NCBI GenBank assembly: GCA_964349835.1
Contig: CAYGID010000005.1
Location: 7,001-71,000, forward strand
Length of the DNA: 64,000 bases
Direction of reading: 5' to 3'
From: JAQVSH01 sp964349835
GTDB taxonomy: Bacteria > Bacteroidota > Bacteroidia > Bacteroidales > UBA4181
A program made the position numbers and the translations under genes. The notes under the pieces were generated by a model. That model ran no database searches. It saw only the letters and a program-made list of their open reading frames with translations, and had not been told where the DNA came from. Numbering within the stretch: position 1 is the first letter of the stretch; each line of letters starts with the position of its first letter. This document shows positions 34,058-42,487 of the stretch, in pieces.

Positions 34058-34999
34058 ATGAGTGCCAATACTCCCATCAAGATATTTGCCGGCAGTGCAT
34101 CGACCTACCTGGGCGAAAAAATTGCAAAAAGTTTTGGAACAGAACTTGGTAAAAGTTCTATGCTCCGCTTTAGCGACGGGGAGTTTCAGCCCGCTTACGA
34201 AGAGTCGGTTCGGGGAGCCACTGTTTTTATTGTGCAATCAACATTTCCTCCTTCCGACAATCTGATGGAGCTGTTGTTGATGATTGATGCGGCCAAAAGA
34301 GCTTCGGCCTATAAGGTTGTGGCAGTGATTCCCTATTTGGGAATGGCCCGCCAGGATCGGAAAGACAGGCCCCGTTGCGCCATCGGCGCCAAAATGGTGG
34401 CCAATCTGCTTTCGGCGGTCGGGGTCGACAGGGTGATGACAATGGATCTTCATGCCGACCAAATTCAGGGCTTTTTTGATGTTCCGGTTGATCATCTCTA
34501 CGCCTCCTCGGTGTTTGTTCCCTACCTGCAGAGTCTGAATCTCGACAATCTTGTAATTGCTGCGCCTGATATGGGTGGTTCTAAACGGGCCAATGCCTAT
34601 TCGCGGTTTTTGAATACGGAGATGGTAATTTGCTACAAAGTGCGAAAAAAGGCCAATGTGGTGAGTGAGATGCGGGTAATCGGCGAGGTGGAAGGTCGTG
34701 ATGTGGTGATTGTAGACGATATGGTTGACACCGCAGGCACCCTTACGCTGTGTGCCGAACTGATGTCGGATATGGGTGCCCGTTCGGTAAGGGCTATCTG
34801 TTCGCATCCTGTGCTTTCGGGTCCGGCCATAGACAGATTAAACAATTCGAAACTGCTCGAACTGGTTGTAGCCGACACCATTCCTGTTGCCCACCATAAC
34901 ACCGATAAACTGCGGGTTCTTTCTGTGGCTGATATGTTTGCCGACGTCATCAATAAGGTATATAACTATCAATCTATAAGTACCACATTTATTATGTAA
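34058..34999 (+). CDS. prs: Ribose-phosphate pyrophosphokinase
   Basis: Makes PRPP from ribose 5-phosphate and ATP. 313 residues, class I PRPP synthetase: KIFAGSASTYLGEKIA start, the regulatory/ATP region with YLGMARQDRKDRPR, the metal-binding DLHADQIQGFF, and the PRPP loop VIVDDMVDTAGTL. Monocistronic by appearance. PRPP also feeds the PurD pathway encoded earlier in the window. Confidence 0.97.
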   Translation: MSANTPIKIFAGSASTYLGEKIAKSFGTELGKSSMLRFSDGEFQPAYEESVRGATVFIVQSTFPPSDNLMELLLMIDAAKRASAYKVVAVIPYLGMARQDRKDRPRCAIGAKMVANLLSAVGVDRVMTMDLHADQIQGFFDVPVDHLYASSVFVPYLQSLNLDNLVIAAPDMGGSKRANAYSRFLNTEMVICYKVRKKANVVSEMRVIGEVEGRDVVIVDDMVDTAGTLTLCAELMSDMGARSVRAICSHPVLSGPAIDRLNNSKLLELVVADTIPVAHHNTDKLRVLSVADMFADVINKVYNYQSISTTFIM

Positions 35000-35007
35000 A
35001 GGGGTGT

Positions 35008-35036
35008 TTTGTATTCCCCATTTTTTTCTATATTTG
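35008..35036 (+). promoter_or_regulatory. Promoter candidate for rplY-pth operon
   Basis: TTTG (35008-35011), 17-nt spacer, TATATTTG (35029-35036). The -7 box is perfect and the spacer is a little short. The leader is about 35 nt. Confidence 0.5.
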
Positions 35037-35076
35037 CACCCTGACATTTTAAAACCATACATATCACAATACATAC

Positions 35077-35643
35077 ATGGAAACAATCGTATTTTCAGGT
35101 ACTTTGAGAAAAGATGCCGGCATCAAAGCAGCTTTGAAACAGATGAGGAGCGAAAAATTAATTCCCTGTGTACTGTACGGAGGAAAGGAGAATGTGAATT
35201 TCTCGGCACCTGATACTGCGTTCCGCACGTTGTTGTACACCCCATTTTCGTATGTGGTAGACCTTACAATCGATGGAAAATCGTACAAGGCTCTCTTGAA
35301 GGACACGCAGTTTCATCCTGTTTCGGATGAGCTTCTGCATGCCGACTTCTATGAAATTAACGAAACCAAACCGATCGTAGTAAACGTCCCCCTCAAGGTG
35401 GTTGGCGTGTCGGAAGGCGTTAAGGCCGGTGGAAAGCTTGTTGTTGTTAAGAGGAAAGTGGCCGTTAAAGGGCTTTTAAACCAGATTCCTCAAGAGATTG
35501 AGGTTGATGTAACCCCTCTGGGTCTCGACAAAACCCTGCGTGCCGGCGATCTCCAGATCGAGAATGTTCAGGTTCTGGAAACTCCTGCTACTCCTGTTAT
35601 CAGTATCCGTTCTACCCGAGCCAGCAAATCGGCCGAGAAGTAG
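35077..35643 (+). CDS. rplY: 50S ribosomal protein L25/Ctc
   Basis: A 188-residue long form of L25 (Ctc type): the N-terminal 5S-rRNA-binding beta-barrel (LIPCVLYGGKENVNFSAPD) plus the C-terminal TL5-like domain (VNVPLKVVGVSEGVKAGGKL ... QIPQEIEVDVTPLGL). It binds 5S rRNA in the large subunit. First gene of rplY-pth-S4-DUF4924; pth starts 19 bases later. Confidence 0.95.
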   Translation: METIVFSGTLRKDAGIKAALKQMRSEKLIPCVLYGGKENVNFSAPDTAFRTLLYTPFSYVVDLTIDGKSYKALLKDTQFHPVSDELLHADFYEINETKPIVVNVPLKVVGVSEGVKAGGKLVVVKRKVAVKGLLNQIPQEIEVDVTPLGLDKTLRAGDLQIENVQVLETPATPVISIRSTRASKSAEK

Positions 35644-35661
35644 TAATTCCCTCACTTCGCT

Positions 35662-36240
35662 ATGAAGTATTTGATTACAGGCCTCGGGAATATTGGGCCG
35701 GAGTATGAAAATACCCGTCATAATATAGGTTTTAACGTGTTGGATGCCTTTCAGGCATCCAATGTCGTTTTTACCCCCATGCGTTATGGTTCGGTGGCCG
35801 AAACCCGATTCAAAGGGAAAACACTGATTCTGCTGAAGCCTTCCACCTTCATGAATCTGAGCGGGAACGCGGTTCAATATTGGCTCCGAAAGGAGAACAT
35901 TCCGCTCGAAAATCTGCTGGTGGTGGTCGACGACCTGGCTCTTCCTTTGGGGACACTCCGGTTGCGTCCGGGTGGTAGCCACGGGGGGCACAACGGATTA
36001 AACCATATTGAGACCTTATTGGGCACACAAGCCTATGCTCGTCTTCGCTTTGGCATTGGGAATGGTTTCCGCAGAGGGGGCCAGATTGATTATGTGTTAG
36101 GACGATGGTCGAAGGAGGAGAGCAATCTGCTGCCTCCGCTGATTGAGCAGTCGCGAGCCATCATTGAAAGTTTTACTACGCAGGGTTTGCAGCGCACCAT
36201 GAATCTTTTCAATCAACAAAAGGCAGATCCCGAGGTATGA
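35662..36240 (+). CDS. pth: Peptidyl-tRNA hydrolase
   Basis: Recycles tRNA by cutting peptidyl-tRNA that falls off ribosomes. 192 residues with the catalytic His in YENTRHNIGFNVLDAF, KPSTFMNLSG, and VVDDLALPLGTLRLRPGGSHGGHNGL. All catalytic residues are present. The stop overlaps the next gene by 4 bases (ATGA). Confidence 0.96.
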   Translation: MKYLITGLGNIGPEYENTRHNIGFNVLDAFQASNVVFTPMRYGSVAETRFKGKTLILLKPSTFMNLSGNAVQYWLRKENIPLENLLVVVDDLALPLGTLRLRPGGSHGGHNGLNHIETLLGTQAYARLRFGIGNGFRRGGQIDYVLGRWSKEESNLLPPLIEQSRAIIESFTTQGLQRTMNLFNQQKADPEV

Positions 36241-36626
36241 TTGAGCGTTTAGCAGCGGTGCGTGCCGATAAGTTCTTGTGGGTTGTGAGGCTCTTTAAAA
36301 CCCGAACGCTGGCTGCGGAAGCCTGCGAGAAGGGAGTTGTTCGCGTGGGCGGACAGACAGTGAAACCCTCCAGAATGTTTAAGGTGGGCGAGGTTTTTAC
36401 CCTTCGGCGCCCCCCGGTGCTCTTTACCTACAAAGTGTTGGCCTTGGGTACAAGTCGGCTGCCGGCTTCGAGAGTTGCCGAGTTTCTGGCCGACCAGACC
36501 CCTCCTGAGGAGCTCGCAAAGCGGGAGATACTTGCTATAGAGGCCTTTGCTGTGCGCGATCGCGGTGCCGGAAGACCCACCAAGCGCGAGCGTCGTGATC
36601 TGGATCGATTGCATGATGAAATCTAA
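36237..36626 (+). CDS. S4-domain RNA-binding protein, Hsp15-like
   Basis: A 129-residue protein with an N-terminal S4 domain (VRADKFLWVVRLFKTRTLAAEAC, then GVVRVGGQTVKPSRMFKVGE) and a basic C-terminal tail (GRPTKRERRDLDRL). This is the layout of Hsp15/HslR, which binds 50S subunits carrying stalled peptidyl-tRNA. Being coupled to pth, which acts on peptidyl-tRNA, fits that role. Confidence 0.88.
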   Translation: MIERLAAVRADKFLWVVRLFKTRTLAAEACEKGVVRVGGQTVKPSRMFKVGEVFTLRRPPVLFTYKVLALGTSRLPASRVAEFLADQTPPEELAKREILAIEAFAVRDRGAGRPTKRERRDLDRLHDEI

Positions 36627-36638
36627 GAGAAGAAGCGT

Positions 36639-37172
36639 ATGCTGATTGCCCGCGAAAAATATAATACCAACATCATTGAGTATCTGCTCTATATGTGGCA
36701 GATAGAAGATCTTATACGTGCTAAGGGGTTAGATCCGGTTCGCATTGAAAAAGAGATTGTTGCAGGCTACCGCCAATCTTCTGAAGAGATGCAGAAGATT
36801 TCGGAGTGGTACCGTTCGCTGGCAGAACGGATGCAACACGAAGAGTTGAGCCGGCAAGGTCATCTTGTTTCTCTGAATCGGCTGGTGGAGGAGTTAAACG
36901 ATTTGCACCTCAATCTGCTGAACGATTTTCATGACGCGACATATACCGAGCTATACGGATGGGCCAAAGAATCGATTAAAGCCTTAAAGCAGAAGAGCGG
37001 GCAACCTGGCATGCTGGAGGTGGAGGCCTGTTTGCAGGGTCTGTACGGATTGTTGTTGATGCGGCTGCAGAAACGAGAAGTGAGCTCCGAAACGCTTGAA
37101 TCACTCTCAACTTTCAGCCATCTGTTGGCTCACCTGAATCTCCGCTATTTTTCGCTGTGCCGTAAGGCGTAG
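36639..37172 (+). CDS. DUF4924 family protein
   Basis: A 177-residue all-helical protein that begins MLIAREKYNTNIIEYLLYMWQ, the hallmark opening of DUF4924 proteins of Bacteroidota. Function is unknown. No signal peptide or membrane helix. Last gene of the rplY-pth-S4 unit, 12 bases after the S4 gene, so it may relate to ribosome rescue, though only position suggests it. It meets the DUF3078 gene head-on with a 6-base gap. Confidence 0.85.
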   Translation: MLIAREKYNTNIIEYLLYMWQIEDLIRAKGLDPVRIEKEIVAGYRQSSEEMQKISEWYRSLAERMQHEELSRQGHLVSLNRLVEELNDLHLNLLNDFHDATYTELYGWAKESIKALKQKSGQPGMLEVEACLQGLYGLLLMRLQKREVSSETLESLSTFSHLLAHLNLRYFSLCRKA

Positions 37173-37178
37173 CCTACG

Positions 37179-38216
37179 CTATTTCGCAGCCGGTACCTTC
37201 GGTGTATAGGGTTCACGCAATCTTTTACTGAGCAGTCGGGTTGGAATCAGATCTCTTGGATTTTTCAGATTCAACGCAAAGGTGATGTTCATGGATTGCA
37301 TCCACTGGAATTTGGGCGATTTTTTGTCGATTTTTACATCGTTGTCGTAGGCCCCCATAAAGGTTACTTTGGTCGACATTACCTGGTTAATGGGCATGTC
37401 TAAACGAACGGAGAACTCCACATCGACATTTTTTGGTTCCTCTTTGTAGTTCGAAAAGAAATCGGCCCGAAAATCGAGGTTTACATTCTGGGCCATTCTC
37501 CTTTTATAGGTTACAGTGGCTCCGCCTCCCCACTCATATCTTTTCCGAGCCCCATACTCAATCCCGTCTTCGTTTTTTTTAATCTCCATGCCGTATCGCT
37601 TTTGCAAGGCAAGTAGGTCGGAGTTTACGAAGGTAGCCTTACCCATAAAGGGTGCGCCCAGAAGTGAGATCTGCGAGTTGGGTTTGTAGTCGAGACCAAT
37701 CTTCACAAACAGATATCCGGGTACCATAAAGTCGGATACCCGTACGGTATCTTTTCCATAGGAGTAGCCGGGAGCAAACTGACTCTTCAGATTCGATGCA
37801 ACCGAATAGAAGAGTTTGCGCGAGATGGCATAGTTAATTTTGGTGTTAAACTCAAATCGGTCTTCCAGTTTGGTAAAGGCGGTCTTTTTGTAGATACGCC
37901 CAAAGGCCCCCGAAAAGAGGTTTTCCCAGGTGACTCTCCGTTTCTTGTAGTTAATGTACCAGTCGAGTGAGACAGTACCGGCAGCCGAATTCTCACCTCC
38001 TCCGGCCCAATTGTGATACGACCCTTGTGCGATACCCAGGTTGGCCGATCCGCCCTGCGTCCAGGCAATACTGTCGCCGCCGGTGTGGAGGGCTGTGACC
38101 CGCGCTTTTACGGCCGTATTGGCTGCATTCTGGATGGCAATTCTATCTTGTTGTGCCGATATAGGCAAAGTAAGAGAGAGCAATGCGGATACAATAAGCA
38201 GAATACGGATCTTCAT
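37179..38216 (-). CDS. DUF3078 outer-membrane-type protein
   Basis: A 345-residue exported protein: Sec signal MKIRILLIVSALLSLTLPISA, then alternating aromatic beta strands typical of an outer-membrane barrel (SLDWYINYKKRRVTWENLF, KINYAISRKLFYSVASNLK and so on). The NWAGGGENS motif is characteristic of DUF3078 proteins. Function unknown. ATG 38216 was chosen as the start of the signal peptide. It lies downstream of yebC (50 bases) on the minus strand and may be read from the efp promoter. Confidence 0.82.
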   Translation of the reverse strand: MKIRILLIVSALLSLTLPISAQQDRIAIQNAANTAVKARVTALHTGGDSIAWTQGGSANLGIAQGSYHNWAGGGENSAAGTVSLDWYINYKKRRVTWENLFSGAFGRIYKKTAFTKLEDRFEFNTKINYAISRKLFYSVASNLKSQFAPGYSYGKDTVRVSDFMVPGYLFVKIGLDYKPNSQISLLGAPFMGKATFVNSDLLALQKRYGMEIKKNEDGIEYGARKRYEWGGGATVTYKRRMAQNVNLDFRADFFSNYKEEPKNVDVEFSVRLDMPINQVMSTKVTFMGAYDNDVKIDKKSPKFQWMQSMNITFALNLKNPRDLIPTRLLSKRLREPYTPKVPAAK

Positions 38217-38266
38217 GTCGGGTAGGCTTAAGTAAAAAGAAAGGATCCGCAAAAACGATACCAAAA

Positions 38267-39010
38267 TCAGGCATCCATCTTCTCGACTATCTCTTCGGTG
38301 ACCTCGAGGTTATGATATACGTTCTGAATGTCATCGTCTTCCTCAAAAAGTTCTACCATACGCAACACCTTCAAGGCATCGTCAACCGGAAGGCTTTTGG
38401 TTTCGATAGGAATTCGCTGCAGTTCGGCGTTTTCGGCCTCAATGCCTAACTCTTCCAGTTTGCGCTGTACCGCGGCAAAACTTTCGACCGGGGTGGTGAT
38501 GATAAAGTTTTCGTCGGTCTCCTCAAAATCATCGACACCCGCGTCGATAATCTCCATCTGGAGTTCGTCGGCATCCCGATTGCCCTTTTGCAGCGTGATA
38601 ACCCCTTTGCGTTCGAACAGGAAGGCAACACAGCCGTTGGTACCCAGGCTGCCGCCTCTCTTGTTAAAGAGCGCACGCACGTTACTTACCGTGCGCATAG
38701 TGTTGTCGGTAAGACACTCAATAAAGAGTGCAATGCCGCTGGGTGCAAATCCTTCGTAAGTCACCTCCGCCAGGGAGGTGTTGTCTTTTTCGGCCTTTGA
38801 GAGGGCTCTTACAATGTTGTCCTTGGGCATGTTGGCCCCTCGCGCGTTATTGAGGGCAAGCCGTAGGCGGGCATTTCCATCGGGATCGGAGCCACCATCC
38901 TTAACAGCAACAGTTATCTCTTTAACAATCCGGGAGAAGATCTTCGACCGCTTGGCATCGATTGCTCCCTTCTTGCGTTTAATGGTCGACCATTTATTGT
39001 GTCCGGACAT
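38267..39010 (-). CDS. yebC: YebC/PmpR family protein
   Basis: A 247-residue YebC/PmpR family protein, starting MSGHNKWSTIKRKKGAIDAKR, with GANMPKDNIVRALSKA, YEGFAPSGIALFIECLTDN and GSLGTNGCVAFLFERKG. Long described as transcription regulators; some members are now linked to translation of difficult Pro-rich sequences. Here it follows the EF-P gene by 12 bases, which fits a translation role, and it could matter for Ala/Pro-rich proteins such as NuoB here (inference). Confidence 0.95.
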   Translation of the reverse strand: MSGHNKWSTIKRKKGAIDAKRSKIFSRIVKEITVAVKDGGSDPDGNARLRLALNNARGANMPKDNIVRALSKAEKDNTSLAEVTYEGFAPSGIALFIECLTDNTMRTVSNVRALFNKRGGSLGTNGCVAFLFERKGVITLQKGNRDADELQMEIIDAGVDDFEETDENFIITTPVESFAAVQRKLEELGIEAENAELQRIPIETKSLPVDDALKVLRMVELFEEDDDIQNVYHNLEVTEEIVEKMDA

Positions 39011-39022
39011 AGCGTAAGCAGA

Positions 39023-39589
39023 TTATTTCACTCTTTCGTAGTAGGTGCAATCGCGCGTATCGATTCGAATGGTTTCGCCCTGTTCAATGAAGATGGGCAC
39101 ATTAATTACAGCTCCCGTTTCGAGGGTGGCCTGTTTCAAGGCGGTACTCGACGAAGTATCGCCCCTCACGCCCGGTTCGGCATAGGTAATGGTAAGCGCG
39201 ATAATCGGAGGCAGTTCGCAACTGAGGGGTGATTCGGTATCTACGTGATATACAACCTCTACATATTGTCCTTCCTTGAGGAATTGGGGGGCGTTAATCA
39301 ACTCCTTGCCCATGCTGATCTGCTCGAACGTTTCGTTGTGCATGAAATGGTAACCCAAGTCGTCGGAATACAAAAACTGGTAGGGCCGTCGCTCTACATT
39401 GGCTATATCTATCTTGACGCCCGAGTTAAAGGTGTTTTCGATGGTTTTTCCGGAGGTGAGGCTTTTCATTTTGGTGCGAACAAAAGCGCCTCCTTTGCCC
39501 GGTTTCACGTGTTGAAATTGCACTACGGTAAAAAGGTCGTTGTTAAACTCAATGCATAATCCGTTTTTGAGATCTGCTGTAGTTGCCAT
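39023..39589 (-). CDS. efp: Elongation factor P
   Basis: A 188-residue EF-P that helps ribosomes through polyproline. Three beta-barrel domains; the tip loop reads VKPGKGGAFVRT with the Lys that is modified or acts unmodified in other bacteria. YVEVVYHVDTESPLSCELPP and the C-terminal VINVPIFIEQGETIRIDTR are standard. No epmA or earP is adjacent; a KamA-family gene (61902-63239) is in the window but is longer than EpmB. Operon efp-yebC-DUF3078. Confidence 0.97.
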   Translation of the reverse strand: MATTADLKNGLCIEFNNDLFTVVQFQHVKPGKGGAFVRTKMKSLTSGKTIENTFNSGVKIDIANVERRPYQFLYSDDLGYHFMHNETFEQISMGKELINAPQFLKEGQYVEVVYHVDTESPLSCELPPIIALTITYAEPGVRGDTSSSTALKQATLETGAVINVPIFIEQGETIRIDTRDCTYYERVK

Positions 39590-39620
39590 ATAAAAAGGGT
39601 GTTTTGTGTATGAAAGAGTG

Positions 39621-39628
39621 CAAAAGTA
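39621..39628 (-). promoter_or_regulatory. Candidate -7 box for efp
   Basis: TACTTTTG on the minus strand, 32 bases before the efp ATG. The -33 region has no clear TTG at standard spacing. Confidence 0.45.
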
Positions 39629-39689
39629 GTAAAATCGCCATAGAATAGAAACCCCTTTCTTCTAAAAAGCCCCAAGGGCAAACCCGAAA

Positions 39690-40268
39690 TCAGAGTTCGT
39701 TGTATTCTGCCGATATATAGCCATTCATAATGGCATAGACCGTTAACCCCGATACCGTTTTAATCCCCAATTTGTGCATGATGTTTTTTCGGTGCGAAAT
39801 CACCGTATGCAGGCTGATGGAGAGTTTTTCGGCTATTTGCTTGTTCATGAATCCCTGAACTATGTAGAGGAGTACCTCCACTTCGCGGGCCGACAGCTCC
39901 TCCTGTGTGCTCTCTTTCTGGGGGGCAGGATCGAGGTTCAGCAACCACTGGCAGATGCGGTCTACCAAATCGCCCGGCGCAAGTCGGGTATCGAGGGTGT
40001 GTACAGGTCCTGTCTCGGAGGGGTAGCCGGGGGGGAGCAGAATAAGGGTTCTGCCCCGTCGCGGAAAGAAAAAGTCGTGGTAGAGGGTAAAAAATTCGGG
40101 CGAGGTGATAAAAATATGGAATGATTCAGTCTGATCGCTCTGTAGAAGGGCTGCGTTTTGAGAAAGTTCTACATGAGCCGGATTAAAATAATCGGTGAGG
40201 ATAGACTTAATACCCAAGGCTATCAGTGAATCGGCGTGAACTACCAGAACCTTTTGTTGCTGCAGCAT
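39690..40268 (-). CDS. LuxR-type regulator with degenerate receiver domain
   Basis: A 192-residue protein: receiver-like N-terminal half and a good LuxR/FixJ HTH at the end (ELSAREVEVLLYIVQGFMNK, IAEKLSISLHTVISHRKNIM). The receiver has lost its phosphorylation site: the acidic pair after beta-1 reads VVHADS, the phosphoacceptor region reads FIFITSPEF-like with no Asp, and the conserved Lys is absent. It cannot be switched by a kinase in the normal way. The gene before it (16 bases) encodes a hemerythrin-like protein, a likely signal partner. Confidence 0.85.
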   Translation of the reverse strand: MLQQQKVLVVHADSLIALGIKSILTDYFNPAHVELSQNAALLQSDQTESFHIFITSPEFFTLYHDFFFPRRGRTLILLPPGYPSETGPVHTLDTRLAPGDLVDRICQWLLNLDPAPQKESTQEELSAREVEVLLYIVQGFMNKQIAEKLSISLHTVISHRKNIMHKLGIKTVSGLTVYAIMNGYISAEYNEL

Positions 40269-40284
40269 AGATGAGGCGGTTTTT

Positions 40285-40998
40285 CTATTCTGTTTCTAAG
40301 ATTCTGCTTACCATAGGACAGAAAATCCGCGACCGGATTCTGTTTTGCTGGCGAAGATCCTCTTCAAGGCTGTCGAGCGAAAAAACAGTGGCATGCGCCA
40401 GATTGTCGTTAAAGGTGCCAGAAATATGGCGGATCAGAATGTTTTTTAAGTCGAATAGCGCCTCTTCCAGGGCCTCCGAATCGCTCTGTCGGTCGGGGCA
40501 CAAGCTCTTGGCACTCAGAGGCGGGAGCTCCACCCCCTTTTGGTTTGTTTCCCGGCAGCGTTCGAGTAATGCCGGGAAGAGAACCGAATTTTCGGCTTCG
40601 GCTCTTTCGACCAGATGTTTTTTTACCCGGGCAAATAAAACATGCACTGCGCCGGGGGTTTTGTTTTCGGGGCCGCACGATTGCAACAATGGTTCCAGGT
40701 GGTGTTCAATATTGGGAATCAGATATTTTACATAGTAATTGTTGGTCTTCATCAGATATTCCAGCATATCGGGAAGACGAAACGAGAGCATCTTCTTTTC
40801 GGGAAAATAGTCTTCGTAGAGGTGTGTGTTCAGAATGGCCAGCACAAAATCTACATCCAGCCCCTTTTCGGCGCAGAGAAATTGAATGCTCTTTTCGGCT
40901 GCGCCCAGCCGGATGCCGAATCGGTTGATAACCGGGATAAGCGAGAGATTGTTTAGAATCACGTCGCTCATTTTGGCCTGAGGAAGAAGGAGTGACAT
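40285..40998 (-). CDS. Hemerythrin-like protein with ScdA_N-like domain
   Basis: A 237-residue protein. Residues 10-60 resemble the DUF542/ScdA_N domain of iron-sulfur repair (RIC/YtfE) proteins (LIPVINRFGIRLGAAEKSI), but the Cys pair usual there is absent. The rest is a helical hemerythrin-like domain with scattered His/Glu (IEHHLEPLL, VKKHLVERAEAENSVLFPAL, LIRHISGTF); some iron ligands seem replaced. It may sense O2, NO or iron and work with the LuxR protein encoded next. ATG 40998 was taken; Met10 is an alternative. Confidence 0.75.
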   Translation of the reverse strand: MSLLLPQAKMSDVILNNLSLIPVINRFGIRLGAAEKSIQFLCAEKGLDVDFVLAILNTHLYEDYFPEKKMLSFRLPDMLEYLMKTNNYYVKYLIPNIEHHLEPLLQSCGPENKTPGAVHVLFARVKKHLVERAEAENSVLFPALLERCRETNQKGVELPPLSAKSLCPDRQSDSEALEEALFDLKNILIRHISGTFNDNLAHATVFSLDSLEEDLRQQNRIRSRIFCPMVSRILETE

Positions 40999-41013
40999 AG
41001 AGTAGAGCCGGTT

Positions 41014-41871
41014 TTATTCAAAAATAAGTCGGGGAGGGCTTCCAAGGCATTGCAACGATGAAAGGAGCTGTTTCCGTCCTGCAAACGATTCGGAGGCAAA
41101 GACAAGGGCTTTTCCCATAGAGTAGGTGGCAATTTCGACATGTTTGGCTTTCAGTGACGAACTGTTCAAGCGTGATAAGCCCGAAACGCTTGCTCTTAAC
41201 AGCGAGGTTGTGCCGGAGAGAACGGTTTTGGCAGAGGAGCCATTCTCTACCTCAATCACTTCGGCTTCGAAACGGGCATCAATCTCGGAAGAGGCGTAGT
41301 TGTATATCTGAACCCTATGAGCCAGAACCGGCATAGAACTGATCATCTTTGATGAGCTGCCCAGATTAAACAGTACATCTTCGGCAGTGATCACCTCGCC
41401 TGCCTGGAATATGGCTCCCGACATCAGCTCAACTAAGAGCTTTTGCGTGGCGAAGGGGGAGGCAATCCGAACCAGTGCCTTCTGCCGTGCCTTGATGACA
41501 TTCAGATGGCTTGTGGCCGTAATATAGACCCGCATCACCGTTGGATATGCGCTTTTTTTGGCGTTCGAAATCTCCAGTACGCCATTGGTTATAGGGGTTA
41601 GAATATAGGGAATGAGCCCCAGCGCTGATTCCACTTTGACCGAGGGTGCAGTTCCCTGTTCGATAATTACTTCGAAGGGGCCGTTCACGGTGATAGAGTG
41701 GAAATTTACCACATTTCTTTTTTCGGAGATAATAGCCTTGTCGTAATCGGCCATTGTCTTTGCCTTTCGGGTGGAGGCAATTTTCATGGCCTCTTCCGAC
41801 AGACCGGTTTGTGCCTGTAACGTTCCGGCAGCAAGCCATAACGAAAGCAACAGATAAAAGCGATTCTTCAT
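41014..41871 (-). CDS. DUF2807 (head GIN domain) exported protein
   Basis: A 285-residue protein with a Sec signal (MKNRFYLLLSLWLAAGTLQA) and a repetitive beta-helix rich in Ser/Ala/Val, typical of DUF2807/GIN-domain proteins: FHSITVNGPFEVIIEQGT, then rungs such as SLLRASVSGLSRLNSSSLKA. Such proteins are periplasmic or surface-exposed and of unknown role. It is 28 bases after the Nudix gene and 15 before the hemerythrin-like gene, in the same run. Confidence 0.82.
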   Translation of the reverse strand: MKNRFYLLLSLWLAAGTLQAQTGLSEEAMKIASTRKAKTMADYDKAIISEKRNVVNFHSITVNGPFEVIIEQGTAPSVKVESALGLIPYILTPITNGVLEISNAKKSAYPTVMRVYITATSHLNVIKARQKALVRIASPFATQKLLVELMSGAIFQAGEVITAEDVLFNLGSSSKMISSMPVLAHRVQIYNYASSEIDARFEAEVIEVENGSSAKTVLSGTTSLLRASVSGLSRLNSSSLKAKHVEIATYSMGKALVFASESFAGRKQLLSSLQCLGSPPRLIFE

Positions 41872-41899
41872 GCTGAGATATTTTGATGTTTATGATAAA

Positions 41900-42475
41900 T
41901 TAAGCCGGTGTGCTGATACGTTCCGATAAACGGGGCTCCGACCCCTTACTGAACACCGCAATCACATTTTTTATGGAGGGCAGCCCCACCTCTTCGAGCC
42001 TAATCTCTTCGGGTCGCATAAAGAGGATCGAATCCACATCGTCGTCGGCTCTAAGCTTAGAGAAATCGGTTACAGTGCAAATATACACCAGATCGGTGGT
42101 AAAGTAGATAAGATTATTAAAGAGGTAGCGGTTAGGAAACGATCCAAAATAGGTGAGCGCATCAACCTCCAAATGCAGCTCCTCCCGGATCTCTCTCACG
42201 ACTGCTGTTTCGGCCGTCTCCTCGGGATTGACAAAGCCTCCGGGAAGATCGAGTGTTCCTTTTGCCGGTTCGAGGGCGCGGCGGGTTAACAGCAACTCCC
42301 CGGCAGGGTTCACAATCAGAGCCACTACAGCCGAAGAGCCATTTATGTAAAAGAGCCGATTACAGGCAGTGCACCGATGGCAAAAGCGGCTTTTCTCGGC
42401 AAAGCCGGCCGACCCGCAAAAGGGGCAGAACTTGAATTGTTGGCTTGGATAAAACGCTTCGGAGGGATTTTGCAT
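41900..42475 (-). CDS. Nudix hydrolase with zinc ribbon
   Basis: A 191-residue protein. A short zinc ribbon (Cys17, Cys20, Cys32, Cys35) precedes a Nudix domain with a complete box, GGFVNPEETAETAVVREIREEL (split here as GGFVNPEETAE and VVREIREEL), around residues 76-98. NudC/NADH-pyrophosphatase-like zinc-ribbon enzymes are the closest layout, though it lacks the full NudC C-terminal motif as far as I can see. It lies 12 bases before the sugar epimerase stop in the minus-strand run. Confidence 0.88.
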   Translation of the reverse strand: MQNPSEAFYPSQQFKFCPFCGSAGFAEKSRFCHRCTACNRLFYINGSSAVVALIVNPAGELLLTRRALEPAKGTLDLPGGFVNPEETAETAVVREIREELHLEVDALTYFGSFPNRYLFNNLIYFTTDLVYICTVTDFSKLRADDDVDSILFMRPEEIRLEEVGLPSIKNVIAVFSKGSEPRLSERISTPA

Positions 42476-42487
42476 GGATGGCTCAGA

